A DNA stretch of 64,000 nt from Streptomyces spinosus (GCF_020400655.1 NZ_JAINRC010000028.1:24409-88408), one strand, 5' to 3'; positions 26,253 through 35,814 are shown, counted from the stretch's first letter. The notes: a model not told the origin generated them from the letters alone. Made by a program: numbers and translations.

Positions 26253-26891
26253 TCAGGCGCCGTGAGTCCCGTCCGCGCCGTATCGGGCCAGCATGGTCAG
26301 CACCGCTTGGTCGACCGCGTTGGCGATGGCGGAGTCGTCGGGCTCCCACCGTGCGAGCAGCATGCGCGGCCAGAACACGTAGTTGGAGATCATCCCGAGG
26401 AACTGGGTCGCCGCCGTCTCCGCGTCGTCAAGCCGGGCTGTGCCGGCGGCGTTCTCCGCCGCCAGGTAGCGGCGGACCGATTCGAAGTAGGGCATCTTGC
26501 CGAGCTTGAACTGGGTCTCGCCGAGCTCGGGGAAGCGCGGTACCTCGGCGATGACGATGCGGAAGAGGGCGGCCATGCCGGGCTGGGTGAGAAGCGCCAC
26601 GTATCGGTGTCCGATGGTCTCGAGCCCCGCGCGGAGGTTTCCCGGTTCCGGGAGAGGCGCCTCCCCGTCGTCGACCTTCCAGTATTCGGTGACGATCGCC
26701 TCGAACAGGGCCGCCTTGGTGGAGAACTGCTTGAAAAGCGTCGCCCTCGACACTCCGGCCGCCTCGGCGATGCGGGCCAGCGAGGTGCCGTCGTAGCCGG
26801 AGTCGAGGAACAGCTTCGTCGCTGCCTCGATGATGGAGGTCCGCTTCTGCGCTGCCACGCGCCGGTGGTATTCCGAAGGCTGTGCCGTCAT
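26253..26891 (-). CDS. TetR family transcriptional regulator
   Basis: 212-aa TetR/AcrR regulator. The N-terminal HTH is IIEAATKLFLDSGYDGTSLARIAEAAGVSRATLFKQF (given by its extent, residues 18-55), ending in the usual LFKQFSTKAALFEAIV. The C-terminal domain resembles TetR_C members (GMAALFRIVIAEVPRFPEL). ATG 26891 (MTAQPSEYHRR) is chosen; a GTG at 26936 would place the operator inside the coding region. It is divergent from an SDR with two operator-like sequences between them, so it probably represses both genes. Confidence 0.88.
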   Translation of the reverse strand: MTAQPSEYHRRVAAQKRTSIIEAATKLFLDSGYDGTSLARIAEAAGVSRATLFKQFSTKAALFEAIVTEYWKVDDGEAPLPEPGNLRAGLETIGHRYVALLTQPGMAALFRIVIAEVPRFPELGETQFKLGKMPYFESVRRYLAAENAAGTARLDDAETAATQFLGMISNYVFWPRMLLARWEPDDSAIANAVDQAVLTMLARYGADGTHGA

Positions 26892-26915
26892 GCCCTCCAG
26901 TATGCCTCCCGCAGC

Positions 26916-26987
26916 GAGGTGAGTCACTTGACTCACCTCAGCTCCGCCGCCTACCTTGAGAGAGGAGGTGAGTCACTCGGCTCACCA
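26916..26987. promoter_or_regulatory. Paired TetR operators
   Basis: A 24-bp palindrome (26916-26939): arm GAGGTGAGTCA, CT centre, then the exact complementary arm. A second copy (26966-26987) keeps AGGTGAGTCA-CT and a degenerate right arm CGGCTCACCA. They are 50 bp apart between the divergent TetR and SDR genes. Confidence 0.7.
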
Positions 26988-27013
26988 TCAAGGCGAGCCT
27001 GGAAGGATGCACC

Positions 27014-27802
27014 ATGGGACGCTTCGAGGGTCAGACCGTCCTCGTCACGGGCGGCAGTGGGGGCATGGGCAGTAGTCATGTGAGGGGCTACCACGCCGAG
27101 GGGGCGAACGTCGTCATCGCCGGCCGCGACGACGACGCAGGCCGCGATCTCGCCGCTCAGCTCGATCACCGGGCTCTGTCCGTTCACCTGGATGTCGCCA
27201 GCGAGGACGACTGGGCGGCGGTGGTGCGAGAAGTCGAAGGCCGCTTCGGGCCGATCACCATCCTGGTCAACAACGCGGGCGTCCAGAACCCGGCGGCCCC
27301 CATCGAGCACACCGAACTCCGCATCTGGGAGCACACCTTCAGCGTCAACGTCACCGGCCAGTTCCTCGGCATCAGGGCCGTGGCCCCATCGATGCGCAGG
27401 GGCGGTGGCGGAACCATCGTCAACATCGCCTCGACCATGGCCCACGTCGGCACGGCCTTCTACGCTCCCTACACCGCCAGCAAGTGGGCCGTGCGCGGGC
27501 TGACCAGGACGGCCGCGCTGGAGCTGGGGCGGGACAACATCCGGGTCAACTCCATCCACCCCGGCGTCGTCTCCACACCGCTGATCAACGAGCCCACCGT
27601 CGCGGGTCAGCCGGCCGTCGCCGACTTCTACTCACCTGATCCCTTCGCCATCCCCCGCCTCGCCGAACCCGACGAGATCACCCGCCTGTTGCTCTTCATC
27701 ACCTCCCAGGACGCGTCTTTCGCCACGGGCTCGGAATTCGTCCTGGACGGGGGCCTGCTGCTCGGCCCCGCACTCCAACCCGAAGTCGGCACCGCAGCTT
27801 GA
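27014..27802 (+). CDS. SDR family NAD(P)-dependent oxidoreductase
   Basis: 262-aa classical SDR similar to hydroxysteroid/3-oxoacyl reductases. Cofactor motif TGGSGGMGSSH, NNAGVQNP, catalytic Ser in IVNIASTMAHVG, Tyr-x3-Lys in APYTASKWAVRG, and the typical C-terminal GSEFVLDGGLLLG. GGAAGG lies 7 nt before the ATG. Transcribed divergently from the TetR gene and probably repressed by it through the paired palindromes; the inducer may be the substrate or a related ligand. Confidence 0.92.
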   Translation: MGRFEGQTVLVTGGSGGMGSSHVRGYHAEGANVVIAGRDDDAGRDLAAQLDHRALSVHLDVASEDDWAAVVREVEGRFGPITILVNNAGVQNPAAPIEHTELRIWEHTFSVNVTGQFLGIRAVAPSMRRGGGGTIVNIASTMAHVGTAFYAPYTASKWAVRGLTRTAALELGRDNIRVNSIHPGVVSTPLINEPTVAGQPAVADFYSPDPFAIPRLAEPDEITRLLLFITSQDASFATGSEFVLDGGLLLGPALQPEVGTAA

Positions 27803-28039
27803 GCCGGCATCGCGGTACGGAGTGCGCAGTCGCGGGCGCCCATCTTGTTCGAGGCGGAAGCGATCCTGCCTTGCGATGATGACGGGCTGTGGCAGTCGTG
27901 AGCACGACGTCCGAGCCGTCCTGGACAGCTCCGTTCACCGGGCTGAGCCCGCGCTGCTTCGGCAGGCCGGTGACCGTGTCGCGACGGGAGAGCGGATGCG
28001 GCGCGGCGGGGCCGTCCGTGGACTCCACCGCCGGAAGAC

Positions 28040-28300
28040 CGCACGCCGCTCGTGACAACGTAGCGGCGATCCGGGGCCCCACCTCGCCGCCCCCGCTCTG
28101 CCCGAGCAGGGACAACCGCTCCGGTGCCACCTCGGGCCGCTGCCGGAGCAGCAGGACCGCGGCGAGTACCTGCCCCAGGCACTCGCCGCGGTCCTGGTGA
28201 AGTCCGATGGCAGACGATCCGGGTGCGCGAAGGTGGCTTCGTCGAAGCGCCACACGGTCACCTGTCGGGAGGCGAGCCCCCAGGCGAGGTCCGTGTGGCG
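28040..28300 (-). pseudogene. Frameshifted alpha/beta-hydrolase remnant
   Basis: One minus-strand frame reads DLAWGLASRQVTVWRFDEAT and HPDRLPSDFTRT; a one-base shift near 28188 leads into GECLGQVLAAVLLLRQRP and then LLGQSGGGEVGPRIAA, which holds the nucleophile elbow G-x-S-x-G-G of alpha/beta hydrolases. Both ends are missing. The two halves together match the BAAT/DUF1100-like hydrolase pattern. Confidence 0.65.
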
Positions 28301-28358
28301 CTCGCTGGGCGCCGGTGTCGTGGTTCCGCTGGAGCGCCGGGGCGGGTATGACCTGGCA

Positions 28359-28379
28359 CGCCGGCCTTTCGGGCCGGCG
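28359..28379 (-). terminator. Terminator of the epoxide hydrolase gene
   Basis: CGCCGGCC (28359-28366) and GGCCGGCG (28372-28379) form an 8-bp stem with a 5-nt TTTCG loop, 40 nt downstream of the epoxide hydrolase stop on the minus strand. Confidence 0.5.
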
Positions 28380-28418
28380 GCCGGCTTGCGGGTTCGGCCG
28401 GCACACAGGCCCTGGCGT

Positions 28419-29540
28419 TCAGAGGGCCGCGAACCCCTGCCGCGCGAGGTCGACTGCCGTGCGGACGCCGGTGGCGTACTCCGACGGGCACTCCCAGGCC
28501 GCGAAGTGACCACCGGCCGCCTCCTCGGTCCAGGAGCGGACGTCGAAGAAGCGTGCCGCGAACTCGCGCGGGGCGTTGACCAGGTCCTTCGGGAAGATCG
28601 TGAACGCCGTCGGGACGTCGATGCGTCCGGTCGGTTTCTCCGCGCTCTCGGCGTACGGGGTGAAGGAGGTGCCGATGGCGCCGCTGACCCAGTACGCGGT
28701 GATCCAGGTGAGCAATTCGTCCCGGTCGAACACCGCTTCCACATCACCGCCGCAGTCGGTCCACGCCCGCAGTTTCTCCAGGATCCAGGCCGCCAAGCCC
28801 GCGGGCGAGTCACCGAGCGCCACCGCCAACGTGTGCGGTCTGGTGGCCTGTTCGTGCATGTAGCCGCCCTCCGTGGCTTGCCAGTGATGACCGCGCCGGA
28901 CGTAGGCCCGCTCCGCGTCGGACAGGTCCTGCGGCGGGTCCACCAGGAAGCGGTACTGCGACACATCGGTCAGGTGCAGGGCGGCCACGCGGTCGGGGTG
29001 CGCAGCGGCCAGCGCCTCGGCGACATCACAGCCCACATCGCCCGCGGACACGACGTACCGTTCGTAGCCGAGCTCGGTCATCGCGTTCGCGATCGCTTCG
29101 GCCATGTCCCCGGACGACATGCCCCGGGCGGCCACGGGCGCGGCGAACGGAAAGCCCGGCAGGGCCGGGACGATCACGTGGAGGTCGGACAGCAGGGGCC
29201 AGACCTTCTCGAACCGCAGGACGGAGTCGGGCCAGCCGTGGAGGAGCACCACCGCCACCGCGTCGGTGCGCGCCGCTCGCAGATGGACCGCCCGCACCGG
29301 TGCGTCGGCCCGGCCGGCCAGGGCCCAGGGCAGGCTGCGGATCCGGGCTTCGTGCGTGCGCCAGTCGTAGGAGCGGGCCCAATAAGAGATCAGGTCCGCG
29401 AGGGGGTCGCCGTCGACACCGCGCGCCCATCCGAACCCGGCGGGGACGTCGATCCGGCGGTAGCTGCGCAGGCGCGCGCGCAGATCCTCGAGTACCGACT
29501 CCTCCACGACTGGTGGAGTGGCGTGCTCCGTGCTGATCAT
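28419..29540 (-). CDS. Epoxide hydrolase family protein (alpha/beta hydrolase)
   Basis: 373-aa protein with the N-terminal epoxide-hydrolase lid domain (VPAGFGWARGVDGDPLADLI, YDWRTHEARI) followed by the hydrolase core. Oxyanion motif HGWPDS near residue 104, nucleophile Asp in SAGDVGCDVAEAL near residue 168, and the general-base His in GGHFAAWECP near residue 344. The family hydrolyses epoxides to diols in the cytoplasm; juvenile-hormone-type and microsomal-type enzymes are relatives. GAGAGGA precedes the ATG. No partner gene; the substrate is unknown. Confidence 0.9.
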   Translation of the reverse strand: MISTEHATPPVVEESVLEDLRARLRSYRRIDVPAGFGWARGVDGDPLADLISYWARSYDWRTHEARIRSLPWALAGRADAPVRAVHLRAARTDAVAVVLLHGWPDSVLRFEKVWPLLSDLHVIVPALPGFPFAAPVAARGMSSGDMAEAIANAMTELGYERYVVSAGDVGCDVAEALAAAHPDRVAALHLTDVSQYRFLVDPPQDLSDAERAYVRRGHHWQATEGGYMHEQATRPHTLAVALGDSPAGLAAWILEKLRAWTDCGGDVEAVFDRDELLTWITAYWVSGAIGTSFTPYAESAEKPTGRIDVPTAFTIFPKDLVNAPREFAARFFDVRSWTEEAAGGHFAAWECPSEYATGVRTAVDLARQGFAAL

Positions 29541-29778
29541 GCCCGGTCGTCCTCTCGTTCGTCCGAAACGACAGTGGTGGCCGCATCCCGGCGATGTTCC
29601 CGGGACGCCTTTCCCAGGACAACTACCCGCAGGGCGTGAACGGTGACGAACGACCTCCCCGGCGCGGACCGTGACCTTGGGGGACCGACCAGTTCGGGTG
29701 GGGTAAACGAGTCCGGGCCGAGGTGGAAACCCGGTGACCACCGCAACGGACATGCCCCGCCGGCCACATCCCGCCACC

Positions 29779-29930
29779 GGACGGCCAGGAGCTCGCGTCC
29801 GCGCTACCGGACGGCCTACAGCTCGCGTTCGCGGTGGCCCCGGGGCGCCGGACGGCCTACAGCTCGCGTTCGCGGTGGCCCCGGGGCGCCGGACGGCCTA
29901 CAGCTCGCGTTCGCGGTGGCCCCGGGGCGC
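29779..29930. repeat. 41-bp tandem repeat array, three copies plus a degenerate one
   Basis: A 41-bp unit beginning GGACGGCCTACAGC and ending CCCCGGGGCGCC is repeated head to tail at 29809-29849, 29850-29890 and 29891-29930 (last base differs). A diverged 30-bp copy precedes at 29779-29808. The unit length is not a multiple of three, so it is not a protein repeat. It lies in the 640-base gene-free region before the subtilase gene (29541-30177), where nothing else was recognised. Confidence 0.9.
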
Positions 29931-30177
29931 TACAGGTCGTCCACGCCGCACGCCGGGCCAGGGCACGCCTTCCGCACTCGACACACGGTGTCGTGCCGCG
30001 CTCGGCCCGCCGGGCACGGCACGCTCCCATACGTGTGCGGGTGACCGAACAAACCCCGGCCCCGCCCAGGGCCACACCCCCGGCTCAACCCGCGCCGTGT
30101 TAACACCAGTTATCCAAGGGCTTTACATGCCTGCCGGAAGATGGTCGGATGCCACCGATCACGATCATGGAGGACAT

Positions 30178-33100
30178 GTGCCCGTCCCTTTCTCCCGAAT
30201 ATGTACAACATCGGCCGCTGCGTTGCTCCTTGCCGCCCTCGGTGTGCCGACAGCAGCCCACGGCGCCGACCCCCCAGCCCCTGCCGCCGTCTCCCCGACG
30301 GAACACAGCGAGTCACACGGCGCGCCCCTCACCATCACGCTGATCACCGGCGACCGGATCACGGTGACCCGAGGACCGGGCAACGCCGTGTCGGTGCAAG
30401 GCGTCCAACGCCCACCGGGAGCCGCCGGCTCGGTGCGGGTCACCGTGGAGAACGGTGACACGTATGTGTACCCGGACGAAGCCATGGCCTACATCGCGAC
30501 CGGCGGACTCGACCGGCAGCTCTTCAACGTCACCCAGCTGATCACCCAGGGCTACGACGACGCACACACCAGCGCCCTCCCCCTGATCATGACCCGCGCG
30601 CAGGGCACCGCCACGGCCAGGACCGGCAGCGGCACCGGCCTGCCGGGCGCCCGGACCACCGCGCAACTCCCCGCCATCCGGGCGCAGGCCGTGCGCGCCC
30701 AGCGCACGAAGGCCGCCGCCTTCTGGACGGCCCTCACCGCCACCGCGAACCCCGACGCCCAGCGGTCCGCCGACGGCGGCGCCACCCCGTCGTTCACCGC
30801 CGGCGTCGGCAAGGTGTGGCTCGACGCCAAGGCCCACGCCGACCTGGCCGACACCACCGCACAGATCGGCGCTCCCCAGGCCTGGTCCGCCGGCGGCACC
30901 GGCGCCGGGGTGCGGGTCGCCGTACTGGACTCCGGCGTCGACACCACCCACCCCGACCTCGCCCCGCGCATCATCGGCACACGGAGCTTCGTCCCGGGTG
31001 AGGACGTCATCGACCACAACGGCCACGGCACCCACACCGCCTCCACCGTCGCCGGAACCGGCGCCGCGTCCGGCGGCAAGGAACGAGGCGTCGCCCCCGG
31101 CGCCGACCTGCTCGTCGGCAAGGTGCTCGACAACTCCGGCTCCGGCGCGATGTCACAGATCATCGCGGGCATGGAGTGGGCGGCCCGCACCGAGCACGCC
31201 AAGGTGATCAACATGAGCCTGGGCACACCGGTCTGGCACACCCAGGACGACCCCCTGAGCCAGGCGGTCAACCAGCTCAGCGCGGAGACCGGGGCCCTCT
31301 TCGTCATCGCCGCGGGCAACACCGGCAACAACCCCTACAGCGTGAGCTCACCGGGTACCGCCGACGCCGCCCTCACCGTCGGCGCGGTCGACGCCTCCGA
31401 CCAGCTCGCCGGGTTCTCCAGCACCGGCCCGCGGCAGAACGACGACGGCCTCAAGCCCGACATCACCGCACCCGGCGTCGACGTACTGGCCGCGCGGTCG
31501 CAGTACTCGCAAGGCGGCGAAGGCTACTACCGCACCGACAGCGGCACCTCCATGGCAGCCCCGCACGTCGCCGGCGCGGCCGTCCTGCTCGCCCAGAAAC
31601 ACCCGCAGTGGACCGGTGCGGACATCAAGAACGCGCTGATGAGCACCAGCACGCCGACCCCCGCCTACAGCCCCTACCAGGCAGGTGCCGGCCGTGTCGA
31701 CGTCGCCGCCGCCTACCTGAACGACCACATCATCGCCAGCGGCTCGGTGGACGCCGGACTCGTCCGCTGGTCGGCGGACCACCAGCACGCGCCGGTCGAG
31801 CGGCACCTCACCTATCGCAACACCACCGGCCACGCCGTCACGCTCGCCCTCTCCGTCGACCCCGGCACCTCGCCCGCCGGAGTGTTCACACCGGCCGCCT
31901 CCCACGTCACCGTGCCGGCCCACGGCACCTCCACGGTCGGTCTCCTCGCCGACCCGAAGGGGCTGGCACCGGGACAGTACGGCGCACAGGTCGTCGCCCG
32001 CTCCGCGACGGGTGCCGTCCACACGGTCGTGGGCATGTCCGTCGAGTCCGAGAAGTACGACCTGACGGTCCACCTCAAGGACCGGCACGGCAAGCCCGTG
32101 GACAACGATGTCGAGATCACCGGCGCGGACGGACGCACCACCGTCATGTGGGTACCGCACGGAACGCTCACCACCCGCCTGGCCCCCGGCTCGTACACGA
32201 TCGTCTCCACCCTGGACGTCGAGGGACGCCACGGCCCCCACTCCCTCGGCTACGCCGTGCTGACCGACCCCGAACTCGACCTGACCGGCGACCGGGACGT
32301 CGTCCTCGACGCCTCCCGCATCCGCCGGATCAAGGTGGACACCCCCAAGCCCACATCCGTCACCACCAGCAGGATCGACCTGTTCCGCTCCTTCACCTCG
32401 AACACCCCGTCACCCGGCGACGGACAGGCCCTGCACGAGATCCTCATGCCCTCGGCCGCCTACGACAGCCTGTGGGCGCTGCCGACCAAGGGACGGGTGA
32501 AGAAGGGCAGCTTCGTCTTCACCACCCGCATCCGCGCCGAACAGACCCCCCTGAGGATCACCTACCGCGGCGGGCACACCCTCGACGACACTCTGCTGAC
32601 GCAACCCGGAAGCCACCCCTTCCCGGACGGCACCACCCACGTCGAAGCCGTCTTCGCCGGCACCGGCACGACCGCCGAGTACGCCGGCCTCGACGCCCGC
32701 GGCAAGGCCGTCGTCGTCCGGCACAGCACCGAGGTGACCGCCACCGACCAGGCCGCCGCGGCACACACCGCGGGCGCGGCGATGCTCCTCGTCGTCAACG
32801 ACGGCGACGGCCGCGGACTCGACTGGTACGGCGACCCGGACGGCAGGACGGCCGGACAGCTCCCCGTCACCTCGCTCACCCAGGACGAGGGCGAGGATCT
32901 GATCAGCGGCATCCACGACGCGGGCCGAAAGCGGCTGAAGCTGGCCGTCCAGGCACACCCGTCGCCCGCCTACCTGTACGACCTGGCCGACTACCACCAG
33001 GGTGGCGTGCCGGACGACCCGTCCGCGAAGACCGATCCCGGCAGCCTCGCGCGCATCGACGACACCTTCGCCCCGCCGGCCGGCAAGCAGGTCACCGAGA

Positions 33101-33984
33101 GCCGCGAGGACAGCCCGCCGTACGAGTACTGGCCGGCCGCCTACCCCTACGCCGGGTTCGGCATGACACGCGTGCCGCCCTTCCCGCGCGAGCCGGTCGC
33201 CGCGGGCCACCGCACCGACTGGGTGTCCGCCGGGAACGGCGTCAAGTGGCAGCAGTACGCGGCCGTCGACGGCTGGTCGACCTTCACCGACGTCGTCGGC
33301 TACCGTCCGGGCAGCGTCCACGACGAGCACTGGTTCGGACCCGTCGTCCGGCCACGCATGGTCGGTTTCGAGGTGCCGCACCGGGTCGGCAACGCCATGG
33401 GCGGCACGCTCGCGGGCTTCGGCGACGGAGGATCCGCCCACAGCGGCGACACCAGCCTGATGACACGCAGCTTCGCGCTCTACCAGGGGGACACCCTGCT
33501 GGTACGGAACGGAGCCCGGCCGGACTTCGGCGTGGGCGACCTGCCGCCGCAGACACTGCCGTACCGGCTCGTCGCCGACACCCGGTCCGACAGCGACGTC
33601 CTGCCGTACTCCAGGACCACCCACACCGAGTGGACCTTCCACTCCGGCACCGCCGACGACCAGGCCCTCCCACTCGTCCAGCTCGACTACGGCACGGACG
33701 TGGACCTCGCCGGGCGCGCCAAGCGCACCTCGCCGTTCTCCGTCCAGCCCGTCGTCCTCGGCGGCGCCGCCACCGACGACACCGTCACCACGGTCCGCCT
33801 CGACATCTCCTACGACGACGGGGCGACCTGGCACCGGCAGGAACTGAAGCGGAACAAGGACACCTGGCAGACCCTGCTGCACGCGCCGTCCCGGGCCGAC
33901 TACGTGTCCTTCCGTGTCACCGCCGAGCAGCGCGACGGCGACGGCGTCACCCAGACCGTCATCCGTGCCCTCGGCCTCCGCTGA
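30178..33984 (+). CDS. Large secreted S8 family serine peptidase (subtilase)
   Basis: 1268-aa extracellular protease. Signal peptide: hydrophobic AAALLLAALGVPTAAHG within the first 30 residues. The catalytic triad is complete: Asp in VAVLDSGVDTTHPDL near residue 250, His in HNGHGTHTASTVAG near 285, Ser in DSGTSMAAPHVAG near 458; the oxyanion Asn is in IAAGNTGNN. About 780 residues follow, with Ig-like beta segments and a PA-type insertion (GKAVVVRHSTE...GAAMLLVVNDGDG). GTG 30178 has GGAGG 4 nt upstream; ATG 30127 in the same frame is an alternative. It stands alone behind the tandem-repeat region and ends at a strong hairpin. Confidence 0.93.
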   Translation: MPVPFSRICTTSAAALLLAALGVPTAAHGADPPAPAAVSPTEHSESHGAPLTITLITGDRITVTRGPGNAVSVQGVQRPPGAAGSVRVTVENGDTYVYPDEAMAYIATGGLDRQLFNVTQLITQGYDDAHTSALPLIMTRAQGTATARTGSGTGLPGARTTAQLPAIRAQAVRAQRTKAAAFWTALTATANPDAQRSADGGATPSFTAGVGKVWLDAKAHADLADTTAQIGAPQAWSAGGTGAGVRVAVLDSGVDTTHPDLAPRIIGTRSFVPGEDVIDHNGHGTHTASTVAGTGAASGGKERGVAPGADLLVGKVLDNSGSGAMSQIIAGMEWAARTEHAKVINMSLGTPVWHTQDDPLSQAVNQLSAETGALFVIAAGNTGNNPYSVSSPGTADAALTVGAVDASDQLAGFSSTGPRQNDDGLKPDITAPGVDVLAARSQYSQGGEGYYRTDSGTSMAAPHVAGAAVLLAQKHPQWTGADIKNALMSTSTPTPAYSPYQAGAGRVDVAAAYLNDHIIASGSVDAGLVRWSADHQHAPVERHLTYRNTTGHAVTLALSVDPGTSPAGVFTPAASHVTVPAHGTSTVGLLADPKGLAPGQYGAQVVARSATGAVHTVVGMSVESEKYDLTVHLKDRHGKPVDNDVEITGADGRTTVMWVPHGTLTTRLAPGSYTIVSTLDVEGRHGPHSLGYAVLTDPELDLTGDRDVVLDASRIRRIKVDTPKPTSVTTSRIDLFRSFTSNTPSPGDGQALHEILMPSAAYDSLWALPTKGRVKKGSFVFTTRIRAEQTPLRITYRGGHTLDDTLLTQPGSHPFPDGTTHVEAVFAGTGTTAEYAGLDARGKAVVVRHSTEVTATDQAAAAHTAGAAMLLVVNDGDGRGLDWYGDPDGRTAGQLPVTSLTQDEGEDLISGIHDAGRKRLKLAVQAHPSPAYLYDLADYHQGGVPDDPSAKTDPGSLARIDDTFAPPAGKQVTESREDSPPYEYWPAAYPYAGFGMTRVPPFPREPVAAGHRTDWVSAGNGVKWQQYAAVDGWSTFTDVVGYRPGSVHDEHWFGPVVRPRMVGFEVPHRVGNAMGGTLAGFGDGGSAHSGDTSLMTRSFALYQGDTLLVRNGARPDFGVGDLPPQTLPYRLVADTRSDSDVLPYSRTTHTEWTFHSGTADDQALPLVQLDYGTDVDLAGRAKRTSPFSVQPVVLGGAATDDTVTTVRLDISYDDGATWHRQELKRNKDTWQTLLHAPSRADYVSFRVTAEQRDGDGVTQTVIRALGLR

Positions 33985-34001
33985 CCCCCATGCCACGGCC
34001 C

Positions 34002-34029
34002 GTGCCCCACGCCCCCCGGCGTGGGGCAC
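34002..34029 (+). terminator. Terminator of the subtilase gene
   Basis: Perfect inverted repeat GTGCCCCACGCC (34002-34013) and GGCGTGGGGCAC (34018-34029), 12-bp stem with a CCCC loop, 17 nt after the stop codon. Confidence 0.85.
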
Positions 34030-34179
34030 CAGCGGAACGCGCCGCGGCGGTCGTGTGTCCCTTCGTCCGGATGCGACGAGCGACGGCGACACGTCCGGAC
34101 GGGGGTGCCGCTCCTGCGTCCGCGAACCCTGGTGTCCGCGCTGGGGGTTGAGCGGACCGACGACGGCAAAGTGAGCTGA

Positions 34180-34824
34180 TCACTCGCCGGGAGCGGCAGG
34201 CATGCGGCGCTGGGCGTCGGATGCGGAGGTCCCCACACTCAGCGCGACCCGCTTCACCTCCGGATCGGCGTCTGCCTTCCGCACGCTCGTCGCGAGCATC
34301 CGTTTCTGCTTGAGGTGCTCACCCAGCGCGGACCGCAGAAGGCGGTCGAACCGCGAGCCACGGGCGGTCTCCAGCGCCCGCAGCTCGCGTGCGCTGACCA
34401 TGCCCGGCATCTCGTGACCCGCGTGGGGGTTGTCGTCGGGTATGCCGGCTTTGGCCAACAAGGCCCGCTGGGTGCCGAGTTCGGCGCGGTGACCCTCGGC
34501 GGTGTCGTCCGCCCAGTCCAGCAGGCCCTTGTCGGCGGTCCGGCCCCGTGCCAGCCGCAGGATGTGGTGCGCTTGATCGTCCATGGCGATCATCAGCTGG
34601 ATCCAGCCGATGTCCGTGGCGTTGAGGCCGCCGTCAGCGGTGGCGGCGCCGCCCTGGTTCTGCCCGGCTCCGTGAGCCGAGGCATGCGGTGCGGCGGTCG
34701 TCGTCGCGCTCGCGGGCGGGACGGGCGGCTGTGGGGAACCGGTGCACCCCGGCACGGTCAGAGCGCACAGCAGAGCCGCGGCGAGCAACGTCGCCCTCGG
34801 TGCGCCGGCCGCGGCATCTGCCAT
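34180..34824 (-). CDS. DUF305 domain lipoprotein
   Basis: 214-aa probable lipoprotein: hydrophobic AALLCALTVPGC ends in a lipobox-like Cys near residue 28, then a Pro/Ala/Thr linker. The DUF305 four-helix (ferritin-like) part shows WIQLMIAMDDQAHHILRLA, HRAELGTQRALLAKAGIP and HAGHEMPGMVSARELRALE. Members are often near copper-handling genes, but none is seen here. The ATG follows AGAGGAG. It lies 54 nt downstream of the DUF1996 gene on the same strand, so the two may be co-transcribed. Confidence 0.85.
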   Translation of the reverse strand: MADAAAGAPRATLLAAALLCALTVPGCTGSPQPPVPPASATTTAAPHASAHGAGQNQGGAATADGGLNATDIGWIQLMIAMDDQAHHILRLARGRTADKGLLDWADDTAEGHRAELGTQRALLAKAGIPDDNPHAGHEMPGMVSARELRALETARGSRFDRLLRSALGEHLKQKRMLATSVRKADADPEVKRVALSVGTSASDAQRRMPAAPGE

Positions 34825-34878
34825 GTCTGCTCCTCTACCTCATCACTGTGGGACGGTCGGTGCGTGAGCGGTCAGCGG

Positions 34879-35814
34879 TCAGGACGGATTGCCGTCCGCT
34901 CCGCACTTGACGATGGCGTTGATGCAGTTGGCGACCCTGCGGGCGAGCTCGTTCTCGGGCCAGGCGTTGAAGAAGTCGCCGTGCATGGTGTAGCCGGGTC
35001 CGGAGGCCAGTCGCAGGCCCTGGGTGCTTCCGGAGACGGGATAGCGCAGGACCTGGCGGAGCTTGGGCACGGGCACCGGGTGGCTGGCCGGGCACGCGCC
35101 GTTGACCGGGTAGGCCATGTGGCTCTTGTGGTCGGCGGAGTCGAGGTCCTTGCCGTTCCAGCACTGCGGGAAGTCGAGGTACGACTCCAGCATCGAGCCC
35201 GCGGGGCAGGTGACGAAGTCCTTGGAGGGGTTGACCTCACCGTGGTGCAGGCAGGACCAGCGGGCCACCGACGTGGGGTCGTCGATGCCTGTGGCCTTGG
35301 CGTTGCCGGCCACGATCCGCAGGCCTTGCGGGAAGGGCCGGATGCGCTGGATGACGTCGTCCCGCACCCCTTCGCCGAGGTAGTAGAAGGTGGTGCCGGT
35401 GGGCTCGACGGGCTGGTCGTCGCGGTACATCGTCGGGACCCAGTACGACGACGAGTCGATAGCCGGGTTGCAGGTGGAGGAGGAGCCCAGCAGATCGGTC
35501 ACGTCGGTGTGCGCGTTCGTCACATGGCTGCCGAAGAAGCTGTGCATGTGGGAGGCGCCGGGCAGGCCGGGGAAGACGATCGGGTCGTCCGGGAGCCGGT
35601 GACTGTACGGGCACTCCGCGAGGAACTCCGCGACACGGACCACCTGGGCGCCCTGGGGAGCGGCCTCGATCTTCGTGGTCTGCGGTCCGTTGGCGGTGGA
35701 GGCGGTGCCGCTGTACCAGGTGGCGAGTATGAGGCCGAGTGCTGCCAGGGCAGTCAAGCAGGCGCTTCGTGCACGGGAACGCCCTGTGGGCGGGGAAGGG
35801 GAACGGTTGAGCAC
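34879..35814 (-). CDS. Secreted DUF1996 domain protein
   Basis: 311-aa protein with a signal/anchor segment (ACLTALAALGLILATWYSG) and a DUF1996 domain: AECPYSHRLPDDPIVFPG, ASHMHSFFGSHVTNAHT, SSYWVPTMYRD, FPQCWNGKDLDSADHKSHMAYP and ACPASHPVPVPKL. The conserved His, Cys and Asp pattern is intact. DUF1996 occurs in fungi and actinomycetes in extracellular proteins of unknown activity. GTG 35814 has AGGAGG 6 nt upstream. A 28-bp palindrome lies 38 bp before the start, and a LacI-type gene is divergent. Confidence 0.88.
   Translation of the reverse strand: MLNRSPSPPTGRSRARSACLTALAALGLILATWYSGTASTANGPQTTKIEAAPQGAQVVRVAEFLAECPYSHRLPDDPIVFPGLPGASHMHSFFGSHVTNAHTDVTDLLGSSSTCNPAIDSSSYWVPTMYRDDQPVEPTGTTFYYLGEGVRDDVIQRIRPFPQGLRIVAGNAKATGIDDPTSVARWSCLHHGEVNPSKDFVTCPAGSMLESYLDFPQCWNGKDLDSADHKSHMAYPVNGACPASHPVPVPKLRQVLRYPVSGSTQGLRLASGPGYTMHGDFFNAWPENELARRVANCINAIVKCGADGNPS

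Noticed and set aside
31176..34151. 991-codon frame overlapping the first subtilase
   Set aside because: Arg/Pro/Gly-rich shadow in another frame with no motif; the peptidase frame is unambiguous.
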